Origin: Kitasatospora atroaurantiaca
GTDB taxonomy: Bacteria; Actinomycetota; Actinomycetes; Streptomycetales; Streptomycetaceae
DNA: 64,000 nt
Reading direction: 5' to 3'
Assembly: GCF_007828955.1 (NCBI RefSeq)
Contig: NZ_VIVR01000001.1
Location: forward strand, 3,782,001 to 3,846,000
A program made the position numbers and the translations under genes. Below, piece by piece: positions 16,989-26,574 of this stretch (position 1 is the stretch's first letter; every line of letters starts with the position of its first letter). The notes below the pieces were generated by a model. The model searched no databases. It had not been told where the DNA came from and worked only from the letters and a program-made list of their open reading frames with translations.

Positions 16989-18137
16989 TCAGCGCTGGGC
17001 GCCGACCGAGCGCCCGTGCACGACCACGGCCGCGTTCTCACCGGCGGGGCAGCCGCCGGGGCCGGCCGTGGTCCGGACCGCGCCGACGGGCAGCAGGGTG
17101 CCGCAGGCGATCCGGATGCCGTTCGGCAGCTCGTTGTCGGACTCGACGGTGGCGCCGTCACCGATCACGGCGCCGTCCAGCGAGGTCCGGGCCCCGATGG
17201 TGGCGTACGCGCCGACGATGGAGTCCTTGACGAAGGCGTCCTCGCCGATCACGGCGCCGGGCAGGATCACGCTGCCCTCGACGATCGCCCCGGCCTCGAT
17301 CAGCGCGTCCTCGGAGACCACCGTGCCGGAGCTGAGCACCGCGCCCTGGTGCACGTCGGCACCCGGGAGCAGCAGCGCCTCACCGGTCGGTCCGGGTACG
17401 GCGGGCGAGTCGACCTTGCCGAGCACCAGGTCGGCCGAGCCGCGGACGAACGCGCCCGGGGTGCCCAGGTCGAGCCAGTACGAGGTGTCGACCACGCCGC
17501 GCAGCAGCGCACCGGTGGCGAGCAGCTCGGGGAAGGTCTCGCGCTCGACCGAGACCTCACGGCCGGCCGGGATGCGATCGATAACCGATCGGGTGAACAC
17601 GTAGCACCCTGCGTTGATCTGGTCGGTGACGATCTGCTCGGGAGTCTCGGGCTTCTCCAGGAACTCGAGCACCCGGCCGTCGGCGTCGGTCGGGACGAGG
17701 CCGAAGGCGCGCGGGTCCGCCACCCGGGTGAGGTGCAGGGTGACATCGGCCCCGGCGGCCACGTGACCGTCGCGCAGGGCGGCGATGTCGAGCCCGGACA
17801 GGATGTCGCCGTTGAAGATCAGGACCGGCTCGTCGGGACCGCAGGTGAGCCCGGAGGCGGCGTTGCGGATGGCCCCGCCCGTGCCGAGGGGCTCGCGCTC
17901 GGTGAGGTAGACCAGCTCGATGCCGTACGGGCTGCCGTCCTTGAAGTGGTCCTCGAAGACCTCGGCGAGGTACGAGGTGGCCAGCACGACCCGCGTCACG
18001 CCGGCAGCGGCCGCACGGGCCAGCTGGTGGGCGATGAACGGGACTCCGGCGACGGGCAGCATGGGCTTCGGGGTATGGGTGGTCAGCGGGCGCAGCCGTG
18101 TGCCCTTACCACCGACCAGCATGATCGCCTCGGTCAT
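16989..18137 (-). CDS. NDP-sugar pyrophosphorylase (mannose-1-phosphate guanylyltransferase type)
   Basis: The 382-residue product starts MTEAIMLVGGKGTRLRPLT, the nucleotide-binding signature of sugar-1-phosphate nucleotidyltransferases, followed by TPKPMLPVAG with its substrate-lysine region and FNGDIL with the metal-binding Asp. The C-terminal third is a left-handed beta-helix of hexapeptide repeats (IEAGAIVEGSVILPGAVIGE). This layout fits the actinobacterial GDP-mannose pyrophosphorylase / ManB-type enzymes that feed glycolipid and glycoprotein mannosylation, but a glucose-1-phosphate specificity cannot be excluded. It starts at ATG 18137. Confidence 0.88.
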   Translation of the reverse strand: MTEAIMLVGGKGTRLRPLTTHTPKPMLPVAGVPFIAHQLARAAAAGVTRVVLATSYLAEVFEDHFKDGSPYGIELVYLTEREPLGTGGAIRNAASGLTCGPDEPVLIFNGDILSGLDIAALRDGHVAAGADVTLHLTRVADPRAFGLVPTDADGRVLEFLEKPETPEQIVTDQINAGCYVFTRSVIDRIPAGREVSVERETFPELLATGALLRGVVDTSYWLDLGTPGAFVRGSADLVLGKVDSPAVPGPTGEALLLPGADVHQGAVLSSGTVVSEDALIEAGAIVEGSVILPGAVIGEDAFVKDSIVGAYATIGARTSLDGAVIGDGATVESDNELPNGIRIACGTLLPVGAVRTTAGPGGCPAGENAAVVVHGRSVGAQR

Positions 18138-18463
18138 GGTCTGCGCTTCTCCCCTTGCTCCGGTGTGGCCCGGCCGCCGTCGGAGGCCGGTGTCGCCATT
18201 CAGTTTCAGTTGATACAGCCGACGTGGCCGACGTAGCTCACAGCAGCGGTGGCTGCCGGTCGCAGGGCCCCGGTGACGCACTTGCGCCACGCCGGGCCGG
18301 ACCGCCGGCGGACCCGCACACCGCGTGTCCAGCGCCTACTGTATTTCCTTCCAAAGCGAGGACGTCCCAACGGTGGCTTGATCCGTATCACTGGAACATC
18401 GGGTTGACGGATCGCGGCCCGGTCTCCCGGGCCCTCTACCTGCGACGTGCTGCCGGCACCGCG

Positions 18464-19567
18464 CTAGGGCAACAGCCACGCAGCGTACGCCGGTACGCCC
18501 GCCGACACACCCCCGCTGCCGCTCAGCTGCGCCACCCGGGCGGCGGGCAGGGCCTGGGTCCACACCTGGACGTTGGAGATGGCCCCGTCCCAGTAGTCGG
18601 TCCAGGTGGACTTCCACATCACCCGGCCGATCTGCAGCGGCCCGCCGGTCTGCCAGATCCCCTTGACGTCGCTGGTCTGGGCGAGTTCGCCGTTGACGTA
18701 GAGCTGGATCTTCTTCGCGGAGGCGTCGTACACACCGGTGAGCAGGGTCCACTGGCCGGTCGTGGCGTTGCCCTTGGAGAGCGCCTCCACGCTGGTGTTG
18801 TCCTGGCCGCCGGCGGCGGTCTGCACCTTGAAGGACCACTGGTTGTGAGTACCCCAGTAGTCGCGGCCCAGAAAGAAGGAGTAGTAGGTGTCACTGCCCT
18901 GGGTGACGACCGCCCGGCCGCCGGTCGGCGCGTTGTTGCGGACCATCGCGGACACGGTGAAGCTCTTGCTCGTGTCGACCACCGCAGAGCCGGCCTGCCC
19001 GTACCCGTTGGGGCTGCTGTTGAGCACCAGCGTGGGGCCGTTGTGCCCGTCGGTCCGGCCGACCACCGCGCTCGCGGCCAGCGTGACCGGGTAGCGGCCG
19101 CCGCGGTCGTCGAGCCGTGGCGGTCCTGCGGGGACGGCCGGGCCGGTGCCGGCCGCCTTGGTGGCGGTCGGGCCGCCGCTCGGCGTGCCCGGCGTAGTGG
19201 CTGAGGCGGAGGGCGAGGCGGACGCGCTCCCCGTGGCACCGGACGGGAGGGCCGACGGCCCGACGGGCGAGATCGCGAGCGAGGAGGCGGCCGTGTCGGA
19301 CGGCTTCTTCCCGTCGTCCCCACCGGACTTCTGCACCGCCAGCGCGCCGGCCACGAGGCCGCCGACCACCAGCACACCCGCCGCCGCCCCGCCGATCTTC
19401 ACCATCCTGCGGCGCCGGTCCTCGCGCTCGTGCTGCTGCGCGAGTGCCGCCCAGTCCGGGGTACTGCTGCTCACCGGCGGCAGGTACGCGGGCTGCGGCC
19501 CGCCACCACCGCCCACCGGAGAGCCCGCCGTACTGCCCTGCCCCGCTATGCCCCCGCCATCGCTCAT
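18464..19567 (-). CDS. Membrane-anchored LamG/concanavalin-like domain protein
   Basis: The 367-residue protein has a Gly/Pro-rich cytoplasmic N-terminus, a basic DRRRRMVK stop, a membrane helix (IGGAAAGVLVVGGLVAGALAV), a Ser/Ala/Pro/Thr-rich linker and an extracellular C-terminal jelly-roll domain. The latter carries LamG-like features: SFTVSAMVRNN, YSFFLGRDYWG, WTLLTGVYDASAKKIQLYVNG and QIGRVMW. Such domains bind carbohydrates or proteins at the cell surface. The start is ATG 19567. The role is inferred from the fold only. Confidence 0.85.
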   Translation of the reverse strand: MSDGGGIAGQGSTAGSPVGGGGGPQPAYLPPVSSSTPDWAALAQQHEREDRRRRMVKIGGAAAGVLVVGGLVAGALAVQKSGGDDGKKPSDTAASSLAISPVGPSALPSGATGSASASPSASATTPGTPSGGPTATKAAGTGPAVPAGPPRLDDRGGRYPVTLAASAVVGRTDGHNGPTLVLNSSPNGYGQAGSAVVDTSKSFTVSAMVRNNAPTGGRAVVTQGSDTYYSFFLGRDYWGTHNQWSFKVQTAAGGQDNTSVEALSKGNATTGQWTLLTGVYDASAKKIQLYVNGELAQTSDVKGIWQTGGPLQIGRVMWKSTWTDYWDGAISNVQVWTQALPAARVAQLSGSGGVSAGVPAYAAWLLP

Positions 19568-19609
19568 GGCCCGAAATGCTAGGCCATGGCGGATCTTTGA
19601 AATGCACGC

Positions 19610-19640
19610 GGCCCCGCCCGCCACAAGGGCGGACGGGGCC
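19610..19640 (-). terminator. Hairpin terminator of the Fe-S oxidoreductase gene
   Basis: The arms GGCCCCGCCCGCC and GGGCGGACGGGGCC lie 20 nt past the stop at 19660 and before the LamG gene start. Confidence 0.8.
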
Positions 19641-19659
19641 GGGTCGACGGTGTCGTGGA

Positions 19660-21870
19660 TCAGGCTTCGACGGGCTCCGGCTCCGCCGGCTGCGCCTTCA
19701 CCGAGTCGAGCAGCAGCTGGGCCACGTCGACCACCTTCAGGTGCTCCTTGGCCGCGCCCTCGTTCTTCTTGCCGTTGGCCGAGTCGGAGAGCATCACCAG
19801 GCAGAACGGGCAGGCGGTGGAGACGATGTCGGGGTTGAGCGACAGCGCCTCGTCCATGCGCTCGTTGTTGATGCGCTTGCCGATCCGCTCCTCCATCCAC
19901 ATCCGCGCGCCACCCGCACCGCAGCAGAAGCCGCGCTCCTTGTGACGGTGCATCTCCTGCTGGCGCAGACCGGGGACCTTGTCCATGATCTCGCGCGGCG
20001 GGCTGTAGACCTTGTTGTGGCGGCCCAGGTAGCAGGGGTCGTGATAGGTGATCAGACCCTCGACCGGGTTGACCGGGATGAGCTTGCCCTCGTCGATCAG
20101 GTGCTGCAGCAGCTGGGTGTGGTGGATGACCTCGAAGTGGCCGCCCAGCTGCGGGTACTCGTTGGCGATGGTGTTGAAGCAGTGCGGGCAGGTGGCCACG
20201 ATCCGCTTGGTCGGGGCGTCCTCCAGCGCGGCGTTCAGCGTCTCGACGTTCTGCGCGCCGAGCATCTGGAAGAGGAACTCGTTGCCGAGGCGGCGCGGGG
20301 AGTCACCGGTGCAGGTCTCCTCCTTGCCGAGGATCGCGAACTTCACGCCCGCGGTGTGCAGCAGCTCGGCGAAGGCCTTGGTGGTCTTCTTGGCGCGGTC
20401 CTCCAGGGCACCGGCGCAGCCGACCCAGTAGAGGTACTCGACCTCGGCGGGGTCGATGTCCTCACCGATCACCGGCACCTCGATGCCGGTCTCCTTCTTG
20501 AGCTCCTTGACCCAGTCGAGGCGCGCCTTGGTGGCCAGGCCCCACGGGTTGCCCTTGTTCTCCAGGTTCTTGAGCATCGTCCCGGCCTCGGTCGGGAAGG
20601 AGCTCTCGATCATCACCTGGTAGCGGCGCATGTCGACGATGTGGTCGACGTGCTCGATGTCCACCGGGCACTGCTCGACGCACGCACCGCAGGTGGTGCA
20701 GGACCACAGCACGTCCGGGTCGATGACGCCGTTCTCCTCGGCGGTGCCGATCAGCGGGCGCTCGGCCTCGGCCAGCGCCGCGGCGGGGACGTCCTTGAGC
20801 TGCTCCGACGAGGCCTGCTCGTTGCCCTCCATGTCCTTGCCGCCACCGGCCAGCAGGTACGGCGCCTTGGCGAAGGCGTGCTCCCGCAGGCTCATGATCA
20901 GCAGCTTGGGCGAGAGCGGCTTGCCGGTGTTCCAGGCGGGGCACTGCGACTGGCAGCGGCCGCACTCGGTGCAGGTGGAGAAGTCGAGGATGCCCTTCCA
21001 GGCGAAGTGCTCGACCTGGGAGACGCCGAAGACGGCGTCGTCGGCCGGGTCCTCGAAGTCGATCGGGGCGCCGCCGCTGGTCATCGGGCGCAGCGCGCCG
21101 AGGGCGACGTCGCCGTCCTCCTCGCGCTTGAAGTAGATGTTGAAGAAGGCGAGGAAGCGGTGCCAGGCCACGCCCATCGACGGGTTGATGCCGATGGTGA
21201 TCGCCCACGCGAAGGAGATGCAGATCTTCAGCATCGCGAACAGGTAGATCAGGTTGGTCAGCGTCGAGTGCGCCAGGCCCTTGAAGGCCAGCACCAGCGG
21301 GTAGCTGATCAGGTACGCGGCCTCGTACGAGTCGACGCCCGCGAGCGCGCCCTCGAGGCCGCGCAGGATCATGATGCAGAGGCCGATGCCGAGAATCGTG
21401 TACTCGACGTAGAAGGCCTGCCAGGCGATCGAGCCGGCGAAGCGGGACTTGCGACCGGACCGGGACGGCAGGCTGAGCAGCCGGATCACGATCAGCGTCG
21501 CGATGCCCAGCGTGGTGAGCGTGCCGACCAGCTCGGTGAAGATCTCGAACGGCAGCCAGTGCCCGATGATCGGCAGCGCCCACTCGGCGTCGAAGAGCTG
21601 GCCGAACGCGGTCACCAGCGTGGTGACCAGGGTGAAGAAGCCGACCGCGACGAACCAGTGGGCGACACCGACGATGCCCCACTTGTTCATGCGGGTGTGG
21701 CCGAGGAACTCGACGGCCACCGTCTTCGTGCGCTGCACCGGGTTTCCGGTGCGGGTGCCGTCCGGCTGGCCTGTCTTCACCACCTTGTAGATGTACGCGG
21801 CCGCCCGGGCGGCGAGCGCGGTGCCGATCACAGTCGTGACCAGCGAGATGACGATCGCTGCTAGCTGCAT
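19660..21870 (-). CDS. Membrane-bound (Fe-S) heterodisulfide-reductase-like oxidoreductase
   Basis: The 736-residue protein joins a membrane domain of about six helices (residues 1-240) to a ferredoxin-like domain with two CxxCxxC-x3-CP clusters (CTECGRCQSQCP and CTTCGACVEQCP), and two C-terminal CCG domains (YWVGCAGA region and HDPCYLGRHN to FCCGAGGARMW) that bind an Fe-S cluster. This build matches actinobacterial iron-sulfur reductases thought to pass electrons from dehydrogenases to the quinone pool. The ATG at 21870 follows GGAGACGGAGAG. The gene is divergent from dnaK. The electron donor and acceptor are not known from sequence. Confidence 0.88.
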   Translation of the reverse strand: MQLAAIVISLVTTVIGTALAARAAAYIYKVVKTGQPDGTRTGNPVQRTKTVAVEFLGHTRMNKWGIVGVAHWFVAVGFFTLVTTLVTAFGQLFDAEWALPIIGHWLPFEIFTELVGTLTTLGIATLIVIRLLSLPSRSGRKSRFAGSIAWQAFYVEYTILGIGLCIMILRGLEGALAGVDSYEAAYLISYPLVLAFKGLAHSTLTNLIYLFAMLKICISFAWAITIGINPSMGVAWHRFLAFFNIYFKREEDGDVALGALRPMTSGGAPIDFEDPADDAVFGVSQVEHFAWKGILDFSTCTECGRCQSQCPAWNTGKPLSPKLLIMSLREHAFAKAPYLLAGGGKDMEGNEQASSEQLKDVPAAALAEAERPLIGTAEENGVIDPDVLWSCTTCGACVEQCPVDIEHVDHIVDMRRYQVMIESSFPTEAGTMLKNLENKGNPWGLATKARLDWVKELKKETGIEVPVIGEDIDPAEVEYLYWVGCAGALEDRAKKTTKAFAELLHTAGVKFAILGKEETCTGDSPRRLGNEFLFQMLGAQNVETLNAALEDAPTKRIVATCPHCFNTIANEYPQLGGHFEVIHHTQLLQHLIDEGKLIPVNPVEGLITYHDPCYLGRHNKVYSPPREIMDKVPGLRQQEMHRHKERGFCCGAGGARMWMEERIGKRINNERMDEALSLNPDIVSTACPFCLVMLSDSANGKKNEGAAKEHLKVVDVAQLLLDSVKAQPAEPEPVEA

Positions 21871-22097
21871 CGGCTCTCCGTCTCCAGCGGCTGTAGCAAG
21901 GGGTTCAGTTGAGTGTACTGGTCGGTAACTTAAAGCGGGGACCGGGGCGGACATTACCGCCCGTTAACACCCGTTAAGAAGATGCGCAGGGTATGGCGAC
22001 AGTCACTAAGGACACACTCACCCAACCGGGCGAATCCCGCCTCCCGTAGCGGCCGCACGCCGAGAGCAGGCCGAGAGCGATATAAGCGCGCAGTAAA

Positions 22098-22118
22098 GTT
22101 GAGCGACACGGACTCATA
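22098..22118 (+). promoter_or_regulatory. HspR operator (HAIR) 1, dnaK promoter region
   Basis: The sequence GTTGAGC-N7-ACTCATA matches the HspR-associated inverted repeat consensus CTTGAGT-N7-ACTCAAG at 11 of 14 defined positions. Confidence 0.8.
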
Positions 22119-22149
22119 GCTGTTGACGACCGTGTTCCCGTCATGCATG

Positions 22150-22170
22150 CTTGAGCCCGTAAAGCTCAAC
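22150..22170 (+). promoter_or_regulatory. HspR operator (HAIR) 2 with dnaK promoter
   Basis: The sequence CTTGAGC-N7-GCTCAAC is a near-consensus HAIR. A candidate promoter, TTGACG (22123-22128) and CATGCT (22146-22151) with 17-nt spacing, overlaps its left edge, so bound HspR would block RNA polymerase. Confidence 0.85.
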
Positions 22171-22191
22171 TTCTCCCTGGAGGTATTTTCG

Positions 22192-24027
22192 ATGGCACGC
22201 GCGGTCGGTATCGACCTCGGCACGACGAACTCGGTCGTCACCGTTCTTGAAGGCGGTGAGCCCACCGTCATCACCAACGCCGAGGGCGCTCGGACCACGC
22301 CGTCCGTCGTCGCCTTCGCCAAGAACGGTGAGGTCCTCGTCGGCGAGGTCGCCAAGCGCCAGGCGGTCACCAACGTTGACCGGACCATTCGCTCGGTCAA
22401 GCGCCACATGGGCACCGGGTGGAAGATCAACCTGGACGGCAAGGACTTCAACCCCCAGCAGATCAGCGCCTTCATCCTGCAGAAGCTGAAGCGCGACGCC
22501 GAGGCGTACCTGGGCGAGACGGTCACCGACGCGGTGATCACCGTCCCGGCGTACTTCTCGGACTCCGAGCGCCAGGCGACCAAGGAGGCCGGCGAGATCG
22601 CGGGCCTGAACGTCCTGCGCATCGTCAACGAGCCGACGGCCGCCGCCCTCGCCTACGGCCTCGACAAGGACGACCAGACCATCCTGGTCTTCGACCTCGG
22701 CGGTGGCACCTTCGACGTCTCCCTGCTGGAGATCGGCGACGGGGTCGTCGAGGTGAAGGCCACCAACGGTGACAACCACCTCGGTGGTGACGACTGGGAC
22801 CAGCGCGTCGTCGACCACCTGGTCAAGGTCTTCCAGTCCGGCCACGGTGTCGACCTCTCCAAGGACAAGATGGCGCTGCAGCGCCTGCGCGAGGCCGCCG
22901 AGAAGGCGAAGATCGAGCTGTCCTCGTCCTCCGAGACCTCGATCAACCTGCCCTACATCACGGCCTCCGCCGAGGGCCCGCTGCACCTGGACGAGAAGCT
23001 CACCCGCGCTCAGTTCCAGCAGCTCACCACGGACCTGCTGGAGCGCTGCAAGACCCCGTTCCACAACGTGATCAAGGACGCCGGCATCCAGCTGTCCGAG
23101 ATCGACCACGTGGTCCTGGTCGGTGGCTCGACCCGTATGCCCGCCGTCGCCGAGCTCGTCAAGGAGCTGACCGGCGGTCAGGACGCCAACAAGGGCGTGA
23201 ACCCGGACGAGGTCGTCGCCATCGGCGCCGCGCTGCAGGCCGGTGTCCTCAAGGGCGAGGTCAAGGACGTCCTGCTGCTCGACGTCACCCCGCTGTCTCT
23301 GGGTATCGAGACCAAGGGCGGCATCATGACCAAGCTGATCGAGCGCAACACCACGATCCCGACCAAGCGCTCGGAGATCTTCACCACGGCCGAGGACAAC
23401 CAGCCGTCCGTGCAGATCCAGGTCTACCAGGGCGAGCGCGAGATCGCCGCGTACAACAAGAAGCTCGGCATGTTCGAGCTGACCGGCCTGCCCCCGGCCC
23501 CCCGCGGCCTGCCGCAGATCGAGGTCACCTTCGACATCGACGCCAACGGCATCATGCACGTCGGTGCCAAGGACCTCGGCACCGGCAAGGAGCAGCGGAT
23601 GACCGTCACCGGCGGCTCCGCGCTGCCGAAGGACGACATCGAGCGCATGATGCGCGAGGCCGAGCAGTACGCGGAGGAGGACCACAAGCGCCGCGAGGCC
23701 GTGGAGACCCGGAACCAGGGCGAGCAGCTCGTCTACTCGACCGAGAAGTTCATCGCGGACAACGACGACAAGCTCCCGGCCGACGTCAAGGCCGAGGTCG
23801 AGACGGCGATCACCGAGCTCAAGGAGACCCTGAAGGGCGAGGACATCGCGGCGATCCGCGAGGCCACCGAGAAGGTGTCCACCACCGCCCAGAAGCTCGG
23901 TGCGGCGCTGTACGCCAACGCCGACGCCGCGGGTGCCGCCCCGGCCGGCGAGCAGGCCAAGGCCGAGGACGACGTCGTCGACGCCGAGATCATCGACGAC
24001 GAGAAGCCCAAGGGTGGTGCGGCATGA
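22192..24027 (+). CDS. dnaK: Chaperone DnaK (Hsp70)
   Basis: The 611-residue ATP-dependent chaperone begins at ATG 22192 with GGAGGT at 22179-22184. The nucleotide-binding domain shows [19 protein letters not shown] and the [10 protein letters not shown] phosphate-2 motif. A linker [13 protein letters not shown] leads to the substrate domain and a helical lid ending in an acidic tail. It lacks an internal segment, as usual for Gram-positive DnaK. It is the first gene of dnaK-grpE-dnaJ-hspR, overlapping grpE by 4 bp. The two HAIR sites upstream put it under HspR control, and DnaK is the known co-repressor of HspR in Streptomyces. Confidence 0.98.
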   Translation: MARAVGIDLGTTNSVVTVLEGGEPTVITNAEGARTTPSVVAFAKNGEVLVGEVAKRQAVTNVDRTIRSVKRHMGTGWKINLDGKDFNPQQISAFILQKLKRDAEAYLGETVTDAVITVPAYFSDSERQATKEAGEIAGLNVLRIVNEPTAAALAYGLDKDDQTILVFDLGGGTFDVSLLEIGDGVVEVKATNGDNHLGGDDWDQRVVDHLVKVFQSGHGVDLSKDKMALQRLREAAEKAKIELSSSSETSINLPYITASAEGPLHLDEKLTRAQFQQLTTDLLERCKTPFHNVIKDAGIQLSEIDHVVLVGGSTRMPAVAELVKELTGGQDANKGVNPDEVVAIGAALQAGVLKGEVKDVLLLDVTPLSLGIETKGGIMTKLIERNTTIPTKRSEIFTTAEDNQPSVQIQVYQGEREIAAYNKKLGMFELTGLPPAPRGLPQIEVTFDIDANGIMHVGAKDLGTGKEQRMTVTGGSALPKDDIERMMREAEQYAEEDHKRREAVETRNQGEQLVYSTEKFIADNDDKLPADVKAEVETAITELKETLKGEDIAAIREATEKVSTTAQKLGAALYANADAAGAAPAGEQAKAEDDVVDAEIIDDEKPKGGAA

Positions 24028-24626
24028 CGGAGAAGCCGCAGGGCGACAAGCCCGGCGACGACTCCGCCGAAGAGGCCGTCCTGAAGGCCGCCGAGGAGGC
24101 GGTCTCGGGCGGTGCCTCGGAGGAGCTCGCCGCCGCCCAGCGCGAGGTGGCGGAGCGTACCGCCGACCTGCAGCGCCTGCAGGCCGAGTACCAGAACTAC
24201 CGCAAGCGGGTCGAGCGGGACCGTATGACGGTCCGTGAGATCGCGGTCTCCAACATCCTGGAGTCCCTGATCCCGGTGCTGGACGACATCGGCCGGGCCC
24301 GCGAGCACGGCGAGGTGACGGGCGGCTTCAAGTCGGTCTCCGACAACCTGGAGACGGTCGTCGCCAAGCTGGGCCTGCAGCAGTTCGGCAAGGAGGGCGA
24401 GCCCTTCGACCCGACGCTTCACGAGGCCCTGATGCACAGCTACTCCTCGGACGTCACCGAGGACACCTGTGTCCAGATCCTCCAGCCCGGGTACCGCATC
24501 GGCGAGCGGATCATCCGCCCGGCGATGGTCGCGGTGGCCGAGCCCCAGCCCGGCACCCAGACCACGGCCGCGCCGGACACCGACAAGGCGGAGTCCGACA
24601 AGGCTGACGGTGCAGCGGAAAGCTGA
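24024..24626 (+). CDS. grpE: Nucleotide exchange factor GrpE
   Basis: The 200-residue GrpE releases ADP from DnaK. It has the acidic disordered N-terminus, a long coiled coil ([20 protein letters not shown], then [11 protein letters not shown]) and the beta-domain signature beginning [10 protein letters not shown] and ending [17 protein letters not shown]. The start codon overlaps the dnaK stop (ATGA), implying translational coupling. The Ala/Asp/Lys-rich C-terminal tail is longer than in E. coli. Confidence 0.97.
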   Translation: MTEKPQGDKPGDDSAEEAVLKAAEEAVSGGASEELAAAQREVAERTADLQRLQAEYQNYRKRVERDRMTVREIAVSNILESLIPVLDDIGRAREHGEVTGGFKSVSDNLETVVAKLGLQQFGKEGEPFDPTLHEALMHSYSSDVTEDTCVQILQPGYRIGERIIRPAMVAVAEPQPGTQTTAAPDTDKAESDKADGAAES

Positions 24627-24716
24627 CAATCTGTGCGCTGCGGAGTCGTACGTCGTCCGGTACGACGGCCGGCTCCGCAGCGCTCTGTCTATGGACTTCG
24701 GGAGGTGGCGGCAGCC

Positions 24717-25865
24717 ATGAGCACCAAGGACTACGTGGAGAAGGACTACTACAAGGTCCTCGGCGTGCCCAAGGACGCCACCACCGCCGAGATCAAGAAG
24801 ACGTACCGGAAGCTGGCCCGCGAGTTCCACCCGGACGCCAACAAGGGTGACGTCAAGGCCGAGGACCGCTTCAAGGACATCTCCGAGGCCTACGACGTCC
24901 TGTCGGACGACAAGCGCCGCAAGGAGTACGACGAGGCGCGCAGCCTCTTCGGCAGCGGCGGCTACCGGCCCGGCGGCCCGGGCGGCGGCAACTACAGCTT
25001 CGACTTCGGCGACCTGTTCAACAGCTCGCCGAGCGGGGGCGGCGGCGGTATCGGCGACGTCTTCGGCGGCCTCTTCAACCGCGGCGGCCGGCAGGCCCAG
25101 CCGCGCCGGGGCGCCGACGTCGAGACCGAGGTGACGCTCAGCTTCGAGGAGGCGGTGGACGGCGCGACCGTCCCGCTCCGGATGACCAGCCAGGCCCCCT
25201 GCCGCTCCTGCAGCGGTACGGGTGCCAAGGCCGGCACCACCCCCAGGGTCTGTCCGACCTGCGTCGGCGCCGGCACGGTCAGCCGCGGCCAGGGTGCCTT
25301 CGCACTCTCCGAGCCCTGCCGGGACTGCAAGGGCCGCGGCATGCTCGTCGACGACCCGTGCACCGTCTGCCACGGCAGCGGCCGGGCCAGCTCGGCCCGC
25401 ACCATGCAGGTCCGGATCCCGGCCGGGGTGCAGCACGACCAGCGGATCAGGCTCAAGGGCAAGGGCGCCCAGGGCGAGCGCGGCGGCCAGCCCGGCGACC
25501 TCTACGTCACCGTGCACGTCGACCCGCACCCGGTCTTCGGCCGCAAGGGCGACAATCTGACGGTCACCGTGCCGGTGTCCTTCCCCGAAGCCGCACTCGG
25601 CGGGACCATCGAGGTGCCGACGCTCAACGGGCCGTCAGTGAAGCTCCGGCTGCCCGCCGGCAGCGCGAACGGACTCACCCTGCGGGCCCGCGGCAAGGGC
25701 GCCACCCGCAAGGACGGCACCCGCGGCGACCTGCTGGTCACCGTGGAGGTCGTGGTGCCGCAGCACGTCACCGGTGACGCGCTGACGGCCCTGGAGCAGT
25801 ACCGCGAGGCCACCGCCTCGGACGACCCGCGAGCCGCCCTCTTCCGGGCGGCGGAGGGAGCGTGA
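24717..25865 (+). CDS. dnaJ: Chaperone DnaJ
   Basis: The 382-residue co-chaperone begins at ATG 24717 behind GGGAGGTGG. It has a J domain with HPD in REFHPDANKG, a Gly/Phe-rich region (about residues 75-125), four zinc-finger CxxCxGxG motifs (CRSCSGTG, CPTCVGAG, CRDCKGRG, CTVCHGSG) and two C-terminal substrate-binding beta domains. The position between grpE and hspR identifies it as the stress-operon copy. The 90-bp grpE-dnaJ gap holds a GC-rich dyad (around TACGTCGTCC and GGTACGACGGCC) that might affect relative expression. Confidence 0.97.
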   Translation: MSTKDYVEKDYYKVLGVPKDATTAEIKKTYRKLAREFHPDANKGDVKAEDRFKDISEAYDVLSDDKRRKEYDEARSLFGSGGYRPGGPGGGNYSFDFGDLFNSSPSGGGGGIGDVFGGLFNRGGRQAQPRRGADVETEVTLSFEEAVDGATVPLRMTSQAPCRSCSGTGAKAGTTPRVCPTCVGAGTVSRGQGAFALSEPCRDCKGRGMLVDDPCTVCHGSGRASSARTMQVRIPAGVQHDQRIRLKGKGAQGERGGQPGDLYVTVHVDPHPVFGRKGDNLTVTVPVSFPEAALGGTIEVPTLNGPSVKLRLPAGSANGLTLRARGKGATRKDGTRGDLLVTVEVVVPQHVTGDALTALEQYREATASDDPRAALFRAAEGA

Positions 25866-25869
25866 CCCG

Positions 25870-26376
25870 ATGAACCACGAACCCATCGGCCCCGGCCTCG
25901 GCGAAGGGCTGCCCGGCGGCCCCCGCCCGTCCCGCCCGGTCGGCGGCCCCGCCCGCAGCCCGTACCAGCTGACCGAGGACACCCCGGTCTACGTGATCTC
26001 GGTCGCTGCCGAGCTCTCCGGGCTGCACCCGCAGACCCTGCGCCAGTACGACCGCCTCGGCCTGGTCTGCCCCGACCGCACCGCCGGCCGGGGGCGGCGC
26101 TACTCCGCGCGGGACATCCAGCAGCTGCGCGAGGTCCAGCGCCTCTCGCAGGACGAGGGCATCAACCTGGCCGGCATCAAGCGCATCATCGAACTGGAGA
26201 ACCAGGTCGCGGCCCTCCAGTCCCGCGTCTCCGAGCTCGCCGACTCCCTCGAAGGCGCCGCCACCGCCCTCCAGCAGCGCGAGGCCGCCGTCCACGCCTC
26301 CTACCGCCGGGACCTGGTCCCCTACCAGCAGGTCCAGCAGTCCAGCGCCCTGGTCGTCTGGCGCCCGAAGCGGTAG
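25870..26376 (+). CDS. hspR: Heat-shock repressor HspR (MerR family)
   Basis: The 168-residue regulator has a MerR-type winged-helix domain (YVISVAAELSGLHPQTLRQY, then DRLGLVCPDR and RRYSARDIQQLREVQRL) followed by a coiled coil (residues of about 100-140) and a C-terminal tail ending RPKR. HspR binds HAIR sequences and needs DnaK as co-repressor, so the operon regulates itself. Three HAIR sites occur in this window, two before dnaK and one before clpB. It starts 4 nt after the dnaJ stop and ends the operon. Confidence 0.96.
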   Translation: MNHEPIGPGLGEGLPGGPRPSRPVGGPARSPYQLTEDTPVYVISVAAELSGLHPQTLRQYDRLGLVCPDRTAGRGRRYSARDIQQLREVQRLSQDEGINLAGIKRIIELENQVAALQSRVSELADSLEGAATALQQREAAVHASYRRDLVPYQQVQQSSALVVWRPKR

Positions 26377-26391
26377 AGCGGAGCAGGCCCG

Positions 26392-26427
26392 GCCGCCGGT
26401 TCCCTCCTCACGGGGGGTGCCGGCGGC
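26392..26427 (+). terminator. Terminator of the dnaK operon
   Basis: The arms GCCGCCGG and CCGGCGGC with a 20-nt loop lie 15 nt past the hspR stop. Confidence 0.7.
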
Positions 26428-26574
26428 TTAGTCATGATGAGAGAGTGCCAACCAGTTGTACCGGGACGAGGTACATGTTCGACTCCGCGGCTCATGTACC
26501 AAAATTCACGCCTATGATCCCGGTGGGGCACCCGCTGCCCATCCATCTGTTCGGCCGACGGCAAGGAGCCCCAG

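Noticed and set aside
21915..21935. TACTGGTCGGTA near the Fe-S oxidoreductase promoter as a TetR/FadR operator
   Set aside because: The dyad symmetry is poor when checked base by base, so it was not annotated as a site.
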